Shown here piece after piece: positions 1-12,186 of a stretch of DNA of 64,000 nt. Position 1 is the stretch's first letter. Every line of letters starts with the position of its first letter. The notes under the pieces were generated by a model. The model was not told the origin of the DNA, did no database searches, and saw only the letters and a program-made list of their open reading frames with translations. Origin of the DNA: Lotus japonicus (Eukaryota > Streptophyta > Magnoliopsida > Fabales > Fabaceae); assembly GCF_012489685.1 (NCBI RefSeq), contig NC_080044.1, positions 49,414,964-49,478,963 on the forward strand. The letters run 5' to 3'. The translations under genes were made by a program, and so were the position numbers.

Positions 1-1670
1 TAAACAATGTCGAAAGCATCGACCCTAAATATTAACTAGAGATTCAGTGAGAAGCCCTCACCTGTAGGTTCTCCAGAGTGATCTCCTAACTCCTCTTCAC
101 AAGCAAAGTCTTGTTCCTCGGGAAATTCCTCAAAATCACCTTTAGAACAAAACCACAGAAATACTATCAGAATCTATCGAAAACTAAGCTATCGATACTT
201 ACTAAGGTTACTCGAAGTAATCTATACTCTAAGGTACGATAATCTAGCGCGAAAGACAAGTTTTCGGAAAAGGAAATTTCCTCCTCCCCCTTTAATAGGT
301 TCGGCCACTTTAGGTAATTAGGAGACTCGATTTTTCTTCGATCAAACTTGGTTCCTATGCTATCATTAGCCGTAACTAAGGGTATTCTGAACTCGGAAAA
401 ATTATCGGATCAAAAACTGTCGTAGGGGTATTTTGGTCATGATTTTTAACTTAGAAATTTCAAAACTGAAATCCCAAAAACCAAATTTTGCAGGGACGTT
501 ACTAACGACGTTTATGACAACTAATCTTACTAGCACTAAGCTAAGGCGATAGTTTTCAGCCTAAAGGTTGAAGCTTTTCTTCAAAAACTCCAAAAATGGG
601 TATTTTAGACTAAAATTGATTCCGGCGGAATTCCGGCGACATAACGGAAAATCTAACCCGGCAGAAGTGATCTTGGGCACATAAAGAAGAGGTTTAGAAT
701 CAGAAATGAAAGATTCGGGATAGTTTTGCAAAAACCCATAAACTATCAGCTCAGAAAAGTCTACAGAAAAGCTATGGAAAAAGCGATCAGAGGTAAGGAT
801 TAGCGACTATACCTCGAAGCCTTGAAGCAGCAACTGATTGATCGACGATCAAGCAAGGATTGAACAAAAACTCTTCTTCCTTCTTCCTTGTTCTTGGCCG
901 CGGGTTTGAGGAGAGAAAATGGAGGAGTTTTGTGTTTTTTTCTCACTTGTTTGCTATATATAGAAGATGGAAATTCGCGGGAAAATGAAAGTTTCGCAAA
1001 TCTGATTTTTCTGGCGTCATCCTCCGTGAATTCTAAGATATGTTTTGGCGAAATAATTCCAAAACTAAAATAAGGTCTCCTTGTATTTTTGGCAACTAAT
1101 GCATAATCGGTATAAAACTATTTTACCCGATAAGTTGCTTTTTGCATCGGATGTCGGAATAGAAAACTTCCTTCTGAAGAAAGATTGAAATCATCAAGAG
1201 AAATGGGTGTACGCGTGTGGAATATTCATTTGAAGCTCTGAATAGAAAAAGTCTTCATTGTCGAGAAATTCTAGGGTTTTGAAATACCAGGGTTTCGGTT
1301 TCGGCAAACTTCCGATGATTGGAATCGGACGTTCGTAGATCCTAGAGTTTCGCCTCGAAACGATTGTGAGATATGGAAAAAGAGAAGTTCTAACATTTCT
1401 CTGAAGATTTTTGGAATTAACTTCCATCGTGCCTATAAGTGAAAACTAGCTATATACTAGGGTTTCTGACCTAGGTTTAAGCGTATAACGATTGTGCTAT
1501 AACTTTTATCGATCATAATGCAATCCTTGAACTTTTCCTGAACTTTCTCCTTCATAAATATATTTCATTTAATGAACTTTTGTTCAGGTTTCCCTTCACA
1601 TTACATCAACCCTAATCGTGAATAAGAAAGTTTATTCACTTAGCATAAGCTGAAAAACTTGGGTCTTACA
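1..1670 (-). mobile_element. Partial long terminal repeat of an LTR retrotransposon
   Basis: Read on the minus strand, the segment begins at 1670 with TGTAAGACCCAAGTTTTTCA, a TG start like that of many plant Ty3/gypsy LTRs. It continues without long ORFs to the left edge of the window, so the other LTR end is not visible. The small ORFs in it (888-1073, 1194-1427) have no recognisable domain. The length (over 1.6 kb) fits a long gypsy LTR, solo or part of an element lying to the left. The call rests on the terminus and the coding-free character; the TSD cannot be tested. Confidence 0.5.
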
Positions 1671-2983
1671 GCAGTTCTCACTAGGTCATTCATATTTGCA
1701 CACTTGGCGTCAGATTGTCGTTTAATTTCCACGTTGAATTAGCTAACGTCTCAAATAATGGGCTTAATTGTATGACGTCCAAGTCCGTCTGCCAATTTGT
1801 CTGAGGCGCGAAGAACAACCTAGAAGATCTTTCTACACTATCAGAAGGTCGACACGTACGTAGAATATGATAGAGACAAGTTTAAACCGAACATGTATGT
1901 AGTATATCCCTAAAATTACGTATTAGGGACATGAACAAAAGACTGATTTAGGGAAGAATTTGATATCTTCATTTATGATATGAATCAGGGTTCAAAGGAG
2001 AAGAGAGTAGTATACAATTAAGCTAAGAATGCTCACTTTAACATTCTAGGTCTAAGCGCTTGAATAAGTTGGTTTCGACTTGGCTTCCTAATGTTCACTT
2101 TATGCTTTATATGGATAATTTCTAAAAAAAACTTTGGTATATATTGATAGGAGCAAGTAAAAATCCAATAAACCCTTTTTAAGTTTTGGCTAAGTAAAGA
2201 ACTCTGTAAACAAGCCATTATAAGCACATTCTACTCCATTACACTTCTTTATTTATAAGAAAATATCTCTATTATTTAAATCTAATTAAGAGCATCGTTA
2301 TGGATGCTATTTGAAGCAATTAATTATACATGATTAAATCATTGATTAAGAATCAGATTTTTGAAACTTATAAAGGGAAAACATGAGGTAAAAATAGGAC
2401 GAATCAGTAATTACCATGCCATGATAAAAGAATACAAATACAAGGAAAAACTTGCCAGAACAAGAGACGGGAGAAAAACTGAAAAAGCCGATAAGAGCGG
2501 CGGCATTGTCACGTGCAAACGTCATAATTAGCAGCGTCGGCAATCACTCGCAAAACCCACACCTACTAGAGTAAATTAATTACCAAGATTACTCGATTAT
2601 TACCGCTGGGTCCACACCGCCACGTGGCTCCATCTCACCCGTTAATCAAAGAATGGCTTACCTTCCCTTCGTTGTTGCGTTGAGTCCAAAGCGCCACGTG
2701 TGATCCCAGCTGGAGCCTTAACAACCTTGTTTGGTGTGTTGGTTGACCCGTCGGTGAAATGAAATGAACAGTAAAAACGGCAAGTCCGGTCAGCACGGGC
2801 AGAGACATTAAATTAAAATCTGATTAATTAATAAAATAAGCTAAAATAAAGGCATAAAGGTAGTAGTAGTAGTAGGAATAAAATAAATGAATGTTGTAAA
2901 TATAAATAGTGAGTTTCTGCAAGAAAGCATGTGCTGTGGTTTTTAAGGAAGAGACAGAGGCAGAGTGAAGAGATCATCATATC
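1671..2983. other. Intergenic AT-rich DNA upstream of the ACR8-like gene
   Basis: No ORF here looks like a real gene. The right half holds the distal promoter of the downstream gene, including three ACGT-core motifs annotated separately. Confidence 0.6.
2509..2702 (+). promoter_or_regulatory. Cluster of three ACGT-core (G-box/ABRE-like) motifs
   Basis: A perfect palindrome GCCACGTGGC lies at 2619-2628, GCCACGTGTG at 2693-2702 and TCACGTGC at 2509-2516. These cores bind bZIP and bHLH factors and are the usual core of abscisic-acid response elements. The cluster lies about 0.8-1 kb upstream of the ACR8-like start codon. Function is inferred from motif identity and position only. Confidence 0.45.
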
Positions 2984-2990
2984 AATCAAA

Positions 2991-3255
2991 GGGGAGTTGG
3001 GTTTGGCACCCCACCTATGGGGCTTGGCACCCCACTTTATCAAATACGGAATTTAAAATTCCGTATTCTCCCTATTGAATACGAAACTTAAAATTCCGTA
3101 CTGTATTTAAGCATGCGTGTCACATTTTCAACCACTCATTATATACTAAAACAGATACGGAATTTTATTTTCCGTATTGATACGGAACTTTAAATTCCGT
3201 ATTTAATAAAATGGGGTGCAAAGCCTAAGGGGTGGGGCACCAAACTCAATTCCCC
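2991..3255. mobile_element. 265-bp MITE with ~25-bp terminal inverted repeats
   Basis: The left end GGGGAGTTGGGTTTGGCACC and the reverse complement of the right end (GGGGAATTGAGTTTGGTGCC) match at most positions over about 25 bp. The element is flanked by a 7-bp direct repeat AATCAAA at 2984-2990 and 3256-3262. The interior holds several short palindromes built on TACGGAATTT/AAATTCCGTA and has no coding capacity. It ends 225 bp before the ACR8-like ATG, so it is in the proximal promoter or 5' UTR. The superfamily is not certain, because 7 bp is an unusual TSD length. Confidence 0.8.
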
Positions 3256-3480
3256 AATCAAAGCGAGGGTTGCGGAAGAGTAGTAACTCTCTCACTCTCA
3301 CAATATCACAACGCTCTACTACACAGTTTGGTAAGAAGGGTAATGCATTAAAAGCCCACCGTTTTGAATTTTCACCAACGTCGTTTCAGAAGGTGGTGGT
3401 TATTACTACATATAACCGCAATCTCGCTACCGTTTCCTATCAGAATTTCCCTCTTTTCTCTCCTCTCTCCGGCGAAGAAG

Positions 3481-5800
3481 ATGGAAAGGTCTGGTTGTAC
3501 GGACGAGTATGAAAAACTCGTGATTCGCATGAGCACACCCAGGTTTGTCTCTTATCTTCAACCTTTCTCTTATTTTCAGTTTTAGTCCCTTTTGTTTGAG
3601 GTTTTTCTGTATGATAGTTTGAGATTCATCACTGAATTGCTTCATTTTTTGTTGAACTCTGTTGCTATGTTCATGGGAATGACTTTTACCCTGGTTCATG
3701 ACTCATGTGTGTTGTTGTCAAAAGTCGTGAAAAATTCTCAAAAGACGGGAAAAGTGGTTTTTTCTCCTAATTCCGACCGACTTTTTCAAATTTATAACAA
3801 TTTTTTGACTTTTCTGTGCTTGCATGTGAGACTCTATCTACTTTTTTCTTCCAGAATGTGTTTGTGATTTCACTAACTTTGACTATTTTGCTTGATTCAG
3901 GGTTGTGATTGACAATTCTGTGTGTTCCGGTGAAACAATAGTCAAGGTAAGTTTCATAAAAAAATCATTTTTCTCCTTCACAAATTGGGGGTTTTCTAGT
4001 GTAAAATGTAAATCAGGGAGATTGGACTCTAATTTTTGTCTGATTTGGTGGAATTTGCAGTTTGATAGCGCTAGGAATCATGGGATTCTTTTGGAAGCAG
4101 TACAAGTGCTTACTGATCTTAACCTTTCGATTAAGAAGGCATATGTTTCCTCTGATGGAAGGTGGTTCATGGATGGTAAGCTTATTTTTTCATTCTCTTT
4201 CTTTTGCTGTGCTAATTTCGATTTCGCGTACGCTGAAATTCGGGTGTTCAATGTTCAGTTTTCCATGTAACGGATCAAAATGGGAACAAGCTAACAGATG
4301 AGAGCGTTTTAAGATATATTGAACAGGTATTAATTGTGGAAAATTGTTGCTTTACAGGTTCTAATGCAGTTTTTTATCAAAATTGATTGAATTTCTCACA
4401 GTTTGAATTTTCTCTGTATGTTATTTCAGTCACTTGGTGGCATTCACGATGGGATAACCATTCATAAAAATGGTTTCACTGCTCTCGAATTAACGGGCAC
4501 AGACCGTGTTGGTCTTCTCTCGGAGGTGTTTGCTGTTCTTGCTGACTTGCAATGCAATGTGGTGGATGCTAAGGTTTGGACACACAATGGCCGGATCGCC
4601 TCCCTAATTCATGTGAAAGACTGCAATTCCGGGACCCCAATTGAGGAGGATCCTCAGAAAATTAATAAGCTTGAAGCACGTTTAAGAAATGTTTTGAAGG
4701 GAGACAATGACATAAGGGGTGCGAAAACTTCCATCTTTAATGCTGTCATCCACCCTGATAGAAGGCTCCACCAAATGATGTTTGCTGATCGTGATTACCA
4801 GTGGAAACCCATATTCAAGGGTGCTTCTGGTACCTCATTAGTGGCCGTCCAAAATTGGGCAGAAAGGGGTTATTCGGTTGTTTATGTTCAGTGCAAGGAT
4901 CGAACTAAGCTTTTGTTTGATGTTGTGTGCAATTTGACAGACATGGAATATGTTGTGTTCCATGCCACTATCAATACAACAAGTGACCAAGCATACCAGG
5001 TGATTATTATTGGACATGAGATGCATTGCCTTTTGTGCTTGCACTTGGTTTATATGTTGAATTAACATAAATAATTCGTCATCACAGGAGTTTTATATTA
5101 GACATAAGGATGGCACCCCAATTAGTTCAGAACCGGAGCGTCAACGTGTAATTCAATGCTTGCAAGCTGCGGTGGAAAGAAGGGCTTCTGAGGTAAAGTA
5201 TCCTTTTTTTTCACTTTTTCTTTTGTTGAATTATTTTAACTTATAACCTTGTGATATGAACCTAAACTCACTAAGATCAATAGCATGCTCACGATCGGCT
5301 TTTCTTTAATTAGAATCAATTCCGGCACCTAGAAACTACTCGCATATGCTTATTCCCAAAATTGATTTTAGCTTCAGAATTAACTGTTTAAGATTTTCCA
5401 AACACGCCATAATTAATTGCCAATTCTTTGAATACAGGGTGTTAAGCTAGAGTTGTGCACGGAAGACAGGCCGGGGCTTCTAGCTGAGGTGATGAGAACT
5501 TTCCGAGAGAATGGGTTGAATGTGACAAGGGCTGAGATATCTACCACAGGGGACAAAGCTGCAAATGTTTTCTATGTGACAGATGCAATAGGATACACAC
5601 CTGACCCAAAAATCATAGAATCTGTGAGGCAGAAAATTGGTTTAAGCAATTTGAAAGTGAAAGAGTTGCCATTTGTGTGTCATGAGAAGGTTGAGAGGGA
5701 AGATCAATCAGTTGGAGTTGGTGGGGCAGTGTTGTTGTGCCTGGGGAGCCTCGTCAGAAGGAACCTGTACAATTTGGGTTTGATCAAATCATTTTCTTAA
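3481..5800 (+). CDS. ACR8: ACT domain repeat protein ACR8-like
   Basis: Seven exons (3481-3542, 3901-3946, 4061-4175, 4259-4326, 4430-4999, 5088-5192, 5438-5800) with GT-AG introns join into 442 codons plus TAA. The protein matches the plant ACR family, and Arabidopsis ACR8 (about 441 aa) in particular. It opens with a [10 protein letters not shown] segment and has four ACT modules at about residues 36-110, 114-190, 243-315 and 324-395. Modules 2 and 4 carry the typical [12 protein letters not shown] and [11 protein letters not shown] turns. It ends in [17 protein letters not shown], as ACR8 does. ACT modules bind small ligands, usually amino acids; ACR proteins have no catalytic domain and are thought to be sensors or regulators. 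No break is seen. The start is the first ATG that gives this conserved N-terminus. A MITE ends 225 bp upstream and an ACGT-motif cluster lies farther out. Confidence 0.93.
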
Positions 5801-6649
5801 AGCAGAAAAGGTGGGGAAGAGAGGGAATTTTGGAGTGTGGGAGATACTTTCAACTTTTAATAGGCATAATATTCTTTGCTTCAGGTTTGGACTTTGTGTA
5901 CATAAGAAGAAAAAGGTGGAATTTGGTGATAGTTGAATTTTCACTTGGTTGTGTTGGATTTGGTAGGTGAAAACTAACTACATATACAGCTGGAGGGATG
6001 GGGCCTCTACCATTTTAAATGCTTTGCGTGAAGAAAGGAAGAGAGTGGGGATTGCATAAGTGGTTGTTGTCCTTGGTCGTGAGGTTGTGAAATTGAAAAA
6101 TATATTCTTTGGTAGATCAGGAAGTTTAGGTAGAGGCAGAACAGATTGGGTTCATATTCACTAATATGTGTACATAACGACGTTTCATTTATTATTATTA
6201 TTATTTTTTTTGTCAATATGCATTGAGGAATTTGGGATGATCTTTCACTGGATACGCAGTGGGCCTATATTTAAAAAGACTTGTCACTTCTGGTAGACAA
6301 TCCCCTACATGACCTTTGTGTTTTGGGCTTCTCTGAATAATATCATATGCAAAGCATTTATTGATTAAAAAAGAAAAAGCAAAACATCTAAAGATTAGTT
6401 GTTGTCAAAAAACAAAGTCTGATCACCTAATTTTCCTTCTTGAATAATTCAAGTATTGAGGGCTGAGAAAGAATTTGTCTTCTAGTTCACAAAGTTCAAA
6501 CTTTGAATACAATTCCTGAGCGAACGGCCTTTGGAAATTCTGCGTGAACGGCCCTACATGAAATGAGAATGGAAGGTGGAATTTCACTATAACGAGGGAG
6601 CTCATTACTAACATAGAATGCTTGCTAAAATAGAATTACGAGTTACAAT
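5801..6649. other. 3' UTR of the ACR8-like gene and intergenic DNA
   Basis: The 3' UTR probably extends to about 6200-6250, where the sequence is followed by T-rich and ATTATT-rich DNA. The rest shows no gene or recognisable repeat. Confidence 0.5.
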
Positions 6650-7700
6650 TGACACGAACATTGTGGAGAATGAGATTTGCAAGCGAATGATGCACAAGCT
6701 TCGCATATGGAGCCACTAACGTGTCAACATCTATAATTCGCACACCCGCACAGGGAGAATAAGGGCTGAAAACGGGCACGACAATCTGCTGCGGCCTTAC
6801 TATCTCAATGAATATGCCTAAAAACCACCTTCTAATTCTGTTGGAGTAGCGACTTCATTAAGGACATGGAGAAATCTTAAAATTATATGAATCCTCCAAG
6901 ACTAACAATAACTCAGCACAATCCACTTCACCAATAACGTCCCTAAAGCCCTTGTACCAAGCAATAGAGAGACCATCCTACATCGCATTGGCTTCCGCCT
7001 TGAACGAGTTGCCCCGAACCTCATAAGATGTAAATCCCAAAAACCACTTGCCACCACTTGCCATGATCATCTGTCATGAGATCTCTCCAACCCATTCAAC
7101 ATCAAGCTCTCGGAAGCTCCCATCCACATTCAATTTAATCGAACCTGCCGAAGGCGGAGGCCAACACAACATAGAAGGAACTCCCTGACCTCAGGAATCT
7201 GAGGAGCCAAGTAGCACAAGAACTCATCATGACACACTCTACATGATGCTTCTTGCAATGGCCACAAATGGTCCTAAAAAATCATATTGTTCCGTCATTT
7301 CCACACTCCACAAAGGCACGAAACAAACCTAATCCCGCGACTGCTATGAGCCCAAGAGATAATCCAAAAGCTGCAAGTCCATAAACTGAAAATTACTCCA
7401 AGCAAGGGCCCCAACTTTCAGCCACAATTCTCTAGAATGGGGCAATCCCTGAGGCAATGTAGGCTATCATAGAGGGGTGAAGAACACTGAGTACACGCCG
7501 CAGCCCGTAGAAGTTGCTAAATTACACCTGAATTTGTTTGCATTAACTTGCAAGGCATTGTGCATAGTGAGCCAAACAAACATACACACCTTTTCCGGGA
7601 CCTGTTATTTCTAAATCCAACCCCATAAAGCACCAACTTGAGCTGCGCTATTATTCTGGTCATGCATTAAGCGTCCCTAACAGTATATAATCCGTTGCTA
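6650..7700 (-). pseudogene. Decayed LINE-type fragment: zf-RVT linker and RNase H domain
   Basis: The minus strand, read in changing frames, shows the typical tail of a plant L1-type ORF2. At about 7640-7500 there is a zf-RVT-like stretch (VCMFVWLTMHNALQVN). At about 7165-6850 there is an RNase H start (IKLNVDGSFRELDVEW) followed by KWFLGFTSYEVRGNSFKAEA and a DCAELLLVLE-like strand. Many stops and frameshifts interrupt it, so it is an old non-functional relic. It could instead derive from a stand-alone RNase H-like gene, since no poly-A tail or TSD was found. The boundaries are approximate. Confidence 0.6.
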
Positions 7701-8373
7701 TTGTTCTCCCATGTCCATTTATCTGCATTATTATGTACCAATCTAGGAGTGATAGTATGATACAAGTTCGCAATTTCACTAGGCAAGGAGGTGCAGACAT
7801 GATTAAGTGACCAAGAATTCTCATGGATCAGATCATGGAGATGCAATATTCAGTATCAGAATGTGGATAAAAGCGAAAAGTGAAATATTACAATACAATA
7901 TTACATTGTATATTTGGGTAGTTTAGTCGTAATATTTTTAAGATTTTTTATGTTATTTAAGTGAATTTGAATTTGTCTATTTAAATCTTACATAGTACTA
8001 CTAATAAAGTTTTATCAAATGTAAATGATCATTCTCAAATTGGCGACTTTGTCATAATGACAGTGAACCATAATCTATCATTACAAAGGATATCTAATCA
8101 GGAACCACTATGACATCAAAACATTCTTCATAGCACAATATCAAGAATTAAAAGAACAGACATATCTAATCATCTAACTCAAATTCTACCTGGAAAGAAC
8201 CTGGTAAAACTCTAAGAACATGCTGGTCCTTGATACTGAGTCAATTAAAAACCTTACAGACACAACACAACAAACAAGGGGAAACAAGGGGAAAGCGAGC
8301 CAACACTAGGAATTCCATTACAACGTTGTCAGCAGCTAAATGCAGATGGAGGATGACGCTGAAGCCTCATCAA
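7701..8373. other. Intergenic, including the 3' UTR of the AHL gene
   Basis: AT-rich and without convincing ORFs. The stretch from about 8100 to 8373 is probably the 3' UTR of the minus-strand AHL gene. Confidence 0.5.
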
Positions 8374-11300
8374 TTACCCTCCAGGAAGTGATACATTATT
8401 GTCGGCTGGTTTATTATTGGCATGATCAGCTGACACAGCAGACCAATTATCTCCGCGGAAGGAAGTTGTTGATTGTAGAATAGTTACTGGATCAAGAGTT
8501 GATACAGGAACAGCTGAAGTAACTGTCACAGTTGATATATCCTCATGTTTATGTTTTTTTGTGTTCTGCTCATGTTGGTTTCCTGCCAGAAAACTTCCTA
8601 CCACTACCTGATACATATCAATCAATAGAAAAATAGTATGATCATTGATCAGAATCAAATAAACCTGTTTAGTACTAGCTAATGCATGTTGCTCGAAATG
8701 GGATTGTCATCTTATTCCATCAAAGATATATTGTGACATAACAATCCTATTAATAGCGTGTTTGGATCGGTGCTGACACGGTCTAAAGCACGACAGCTCC
8801 AGAGACTACACTTTATAGTTTATTCTCAGAAATGATTATAAGACTTACACCGCAGAACCAAATACGCTGTAAGTGGTCATTCTTTAGTAAGTGAAGCATG
8901 TTAGACTATTACACATTTGATTTTAGGATCAAGATCTTATGTTCCTAAATTGCCTCAATTTACTGACTCACCAATGAAATCTTGCTATATCAATTAAATA
9001 AAGACATAAGTCGGACAATCATAAATTTACATGGTGATTTTTTATTGACATGTCAAAATTTTATTTGCATGACAGAAAATGAGACCCAGTTTCTGGACAG
9101 AAGATTCTAATCCTTGATTTCAGACCTATATGCTTGATTTCAGAGCTTAAGAAAAGGGGAAGCAAATGAATTCATGAATAGAATAGCAACCTGCACAGGA
9201 CTTGCAGCAATCAACAGGCCAGCTACTCCCCCGCCTACAACGCGTCCATCAGGACCTGCTAAAGAGACGCTCATGCCACCGGATCTGCTTCGTGTTCCTC
9301 CACTTTCACTCAGCATGAATGAACCAGATAGAGACAGAATTTCAAACCGTCCCTGTAGAAACAGCAGCAAAGAAGATGATATATATGCCAGTATGTGATA
9401 GACAGCAGTAGTTTCAAAAGGCTAAAGAAGTAGTAGTACTTCTCAAACATGAATCCAGAATGAAAGGAAACAACAACAGTTTTAACCAGGTTTATGAAAT
9501 GAAAAATCATACTATAAATTTAAATTGCATAAATTCTTCACCTCATATGTCAATGTGCCCCCAGAAGAGTCAGGTTGACGAAGTGTGACACTTGATATGA
9601 CACCATTTGCGGAAAGAATGCATATAGCTCGAGGCCCTTGCTGAGAAAATGATATTACCTTCATAGTAACATCCTAACATAACCAAAAGTAAACTAGTTG
9701 GTACCAGTCAGACAATTTTCCAGTTATTGTGGTAAAATAATGAACATTTTCGGTGTCATAGATGCAATGATTATTTTTGGTGAAAATTTGTGCTTCTACC
9801 AAAGTAAAATATCAGATAAGTATCACCAACAATAATTTTGTTAGAAGCATTTTTCACTTAGATAACAGGAGTACAGCAAAGTTATATAGAAATTTTCTAA
9901 CACTTACCTCCCCAGTATTAACAGTGATGACATGGGGTGTAAAATTACCACCAACAGAGCATGCGACCCATTCACCTGAAAAAGGTAAATGAATTTCATT
10001 ATTTAATCATCAAATTAGAAATGATAAACAGTGTATGAGTCTTTATGATAAGGCATCTCTAATATAGGCCAGATAAAGAAAGGGAATATTTGAGATTCTG
10101 CTATAAAACTAATCTTATTTTTATTATTTGCTAAAAACTACTAAAACTCTGCATGAGATTTTCAAATCAATGGCACAACAAATTTATTTCCTCTGTTAAC
10201 CTTCAAACCAGGGCATTCTAAAGTTACTTAACCCCTTCCTAATGGACTAAAATTTGACATTCCAATTTATTATGCATACTTTGTGATCAACCAGTTCGTT
10301 TCCTAATTAATCTCAGATGATTGCACGTCTGAGTATCCTAAAAACAATCCATATGACAAGGACCACGTAACTGCACCAGCTAAATACTAAGTACAGAGCG
10401 AAGTTGATGTGAGAAGACAGTAAAAGAGTTGATGTCAAAGTCCCAATTTCGGTGTCTTCTTCCATGTCTCATAAATAAAATTGTGTCTTTTACATAAATA
10501 TGACATTACCTGAGTGGTTTTTGAATAATCTGGCAAAAATTAATCAGTGAAACAGCAAAGATCACACTAAAATAGGACAGAGGATTTGGGTTCAATGTAA
10601 ACTTGGACTTTGGACATCTTCACAAACAACAATACACAGTGCACTATAATTCTATTAAAGCCTTCAATGACTCTAGCTCATTCCTAGAAAGCATCACAAC
10701 TAGATCCAACCCCAAAAAAAGATTTTAGGGGTGGAAATATGGTTTGCCATTTTCATGATTTAAATCTAACATTCATTCTAATTTTGTGATCCAAGTCTAG
10801 TACTATGTGACAACCTACTAGCTTATCTACAAGCATATTTAATGAAAAATTGAGGTTAGTAGACAAACGGACTAATAAATCTTTCTACATTTTATTATAT
10901 TTTCATTTATTTATATTATTAATAATAATAATATTATGTAAACACACCAACTAATCTGATTTTCAATGACTCGCTCATACCTAGAAAGCTTTTATGTCCA
11001 GTTTCTGAAGCTAATGCCCATTTGAGAATACAGCTTAATTAAGCGCTTATGGTCATAAGCGCTTATGACATAAGCGCTTATTCATAAATTATTTTTAAAA
11101 ATTTATTGAAATAAATTGAAAATAAGCTATATATAAGCATAAACTCTTTTTCATAAGTTATCCTGAGTAGCTTATGATAGTCATAAGTTGTTTGCATAAG
11201 TTTTCCCAAACTCTTACCCAAGCACTTATATTATTAGATAAACTCAAATGAACTCTTCCAAACATGACCTATATTTAGCAGTTTTAGTTAATCAAATTTA

Positions 11301-12186
11301 TAAAAAAAATCTAAGCTCAACCTTTTTAATAAATGAGTCACACCCGACATTTAATGGATAAGGCCGCGAGCCCCTGATCAACCCACCGGCCTACATCACC
11401 CGCTAATCAGCCCGCATGATGAAAACATGTATTTATGTCCTAGTCTGATCAACATCAAAATTGCAGATTTTTAACAGGTAGCAGTATTACCTACCTAAAC
11501 ATGGTATCCCACCCACCATCAAGATCAAGGGTTTGAACTTTGAGCTAACTTTGCTTTTCCAGCCTAACTAACAGCATCCAATCAAATTAGAGGACCCACA
11601 CAAACCCTCTCTCTCAGTGAATATTTCACTTGTCTATAAGCAAAACCAAATCTCAAATAGTGATCTCAAATCTAATTTCCAACACTAACATAGAGAGACA
11701 CAAGTCACAAGCACAAGCACAAGCACAATCTAAAGTAGTACTAACACTTAACACTCAAATTTAATATTCAGAAAAGAAAAAAACAAGATGAATATTCGAA
11801 TCTTCATTACCTAAGTTCTCCAGCTCAAATCTGGCTTTGCTCACCGAGCTAACTGGCCGCACCACCTTCCCCCGCTTCTCCGCCGAGAAATCAATCACCG
11901 GCGGCAGCGGAGCCGAAGAGGATATCGGCTTCGGAGACAGCGGCATGGTCGCTGACCCGTCCGGTGCATACTTTCTCGGCCTGCCCCTCTTCTTCTTCAC
12001 CGGCATCGTCATGGCCGCCGGAGACACCGTGACCGTCGCCGGAGTAGTCACCTGGACTGCCGCTGGAACATGTGCTGCGGATCCACCTGACGGAGCTGAG
12101 TTGTCTGTTCTCGGAGCTACATGGTACTCCGACGGAGCATCTGATCCCACCACCGTAACGCCACCACTAACTGTAACACCTTCCAT
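8374..12186 (-). CDS. AT-hook motif nuclear-localized (AHL) PPC-domain protein
   Basis: Five exons on the minus strand (12186-11811, 9975-9908, 9673-9542, 9352-9191, 8607-8374) join in frame into 323 codons plus stop. Residues 1-60 are low-complexity Ala/Val/Pro/Thr. One AT-hook, KKKRGRPRKY, lies at about 64-73. A possible degenerate basic patch (EKRGKVVRP) follows. The PPC/DUF296 domain spans about 118-250, starting at FELENLGEWVACSVG and including the diagnostic GRFEIL at 193-198. The tail is acidic and Ser/Thr-rich. AHL proteins bind AT-rich DNA in the minor groove, trimerise through PPC and act as chromatin-associated regulators. The multi-exon structure fits the intron-bearing AHL clade. 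The start is the ATG opening MEGVTVSGG. Intron 1 (1.8 kb) and intron 4 each hold a MITE-like element. No break is seen. Confidence 0.93.
8756..8874. mobile_element. Short MITE-like element in AHL intron 4
   Basis: The left end AGCGTGTTTGGATC is matched by the inverted right end (reverse complement AGCGTATTTGGTTC). The TGTTTGG-type terminus is common among hAT-like plant MITEs. No TSD could be recognised, so the ends are approximate. Confidence 0.4.
11016..11269 (-). mobile_element. MITE-like repeat in AHL intron 1 (same family as 23865-24085)
   Basis: On the minus strand it begins GGTCATGTTTGGAAGAGTT and runs through repeated CTTATGxxATAAGCGCTTA palindromes to a GAGAATxGGGC-type end. The second copy (23865-24085, +) starts GGCCCCGTTTGGAAGAGCTT and shares the AAGTGCTT, GCTTATGAATAAGAGCTTATGC and ATAAGCGCTTA blocks in the same order. 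It is non-coding. The ends are approximate and no TSD was found. Confidence 0.55.

Noticed and set aside
888..3043. Short ORFs of 60-77 codons in the left 3 kb
   Set aside because: No recognisable domain, no supporting splice structure, and most fall inside the LTR or promoter DNA.
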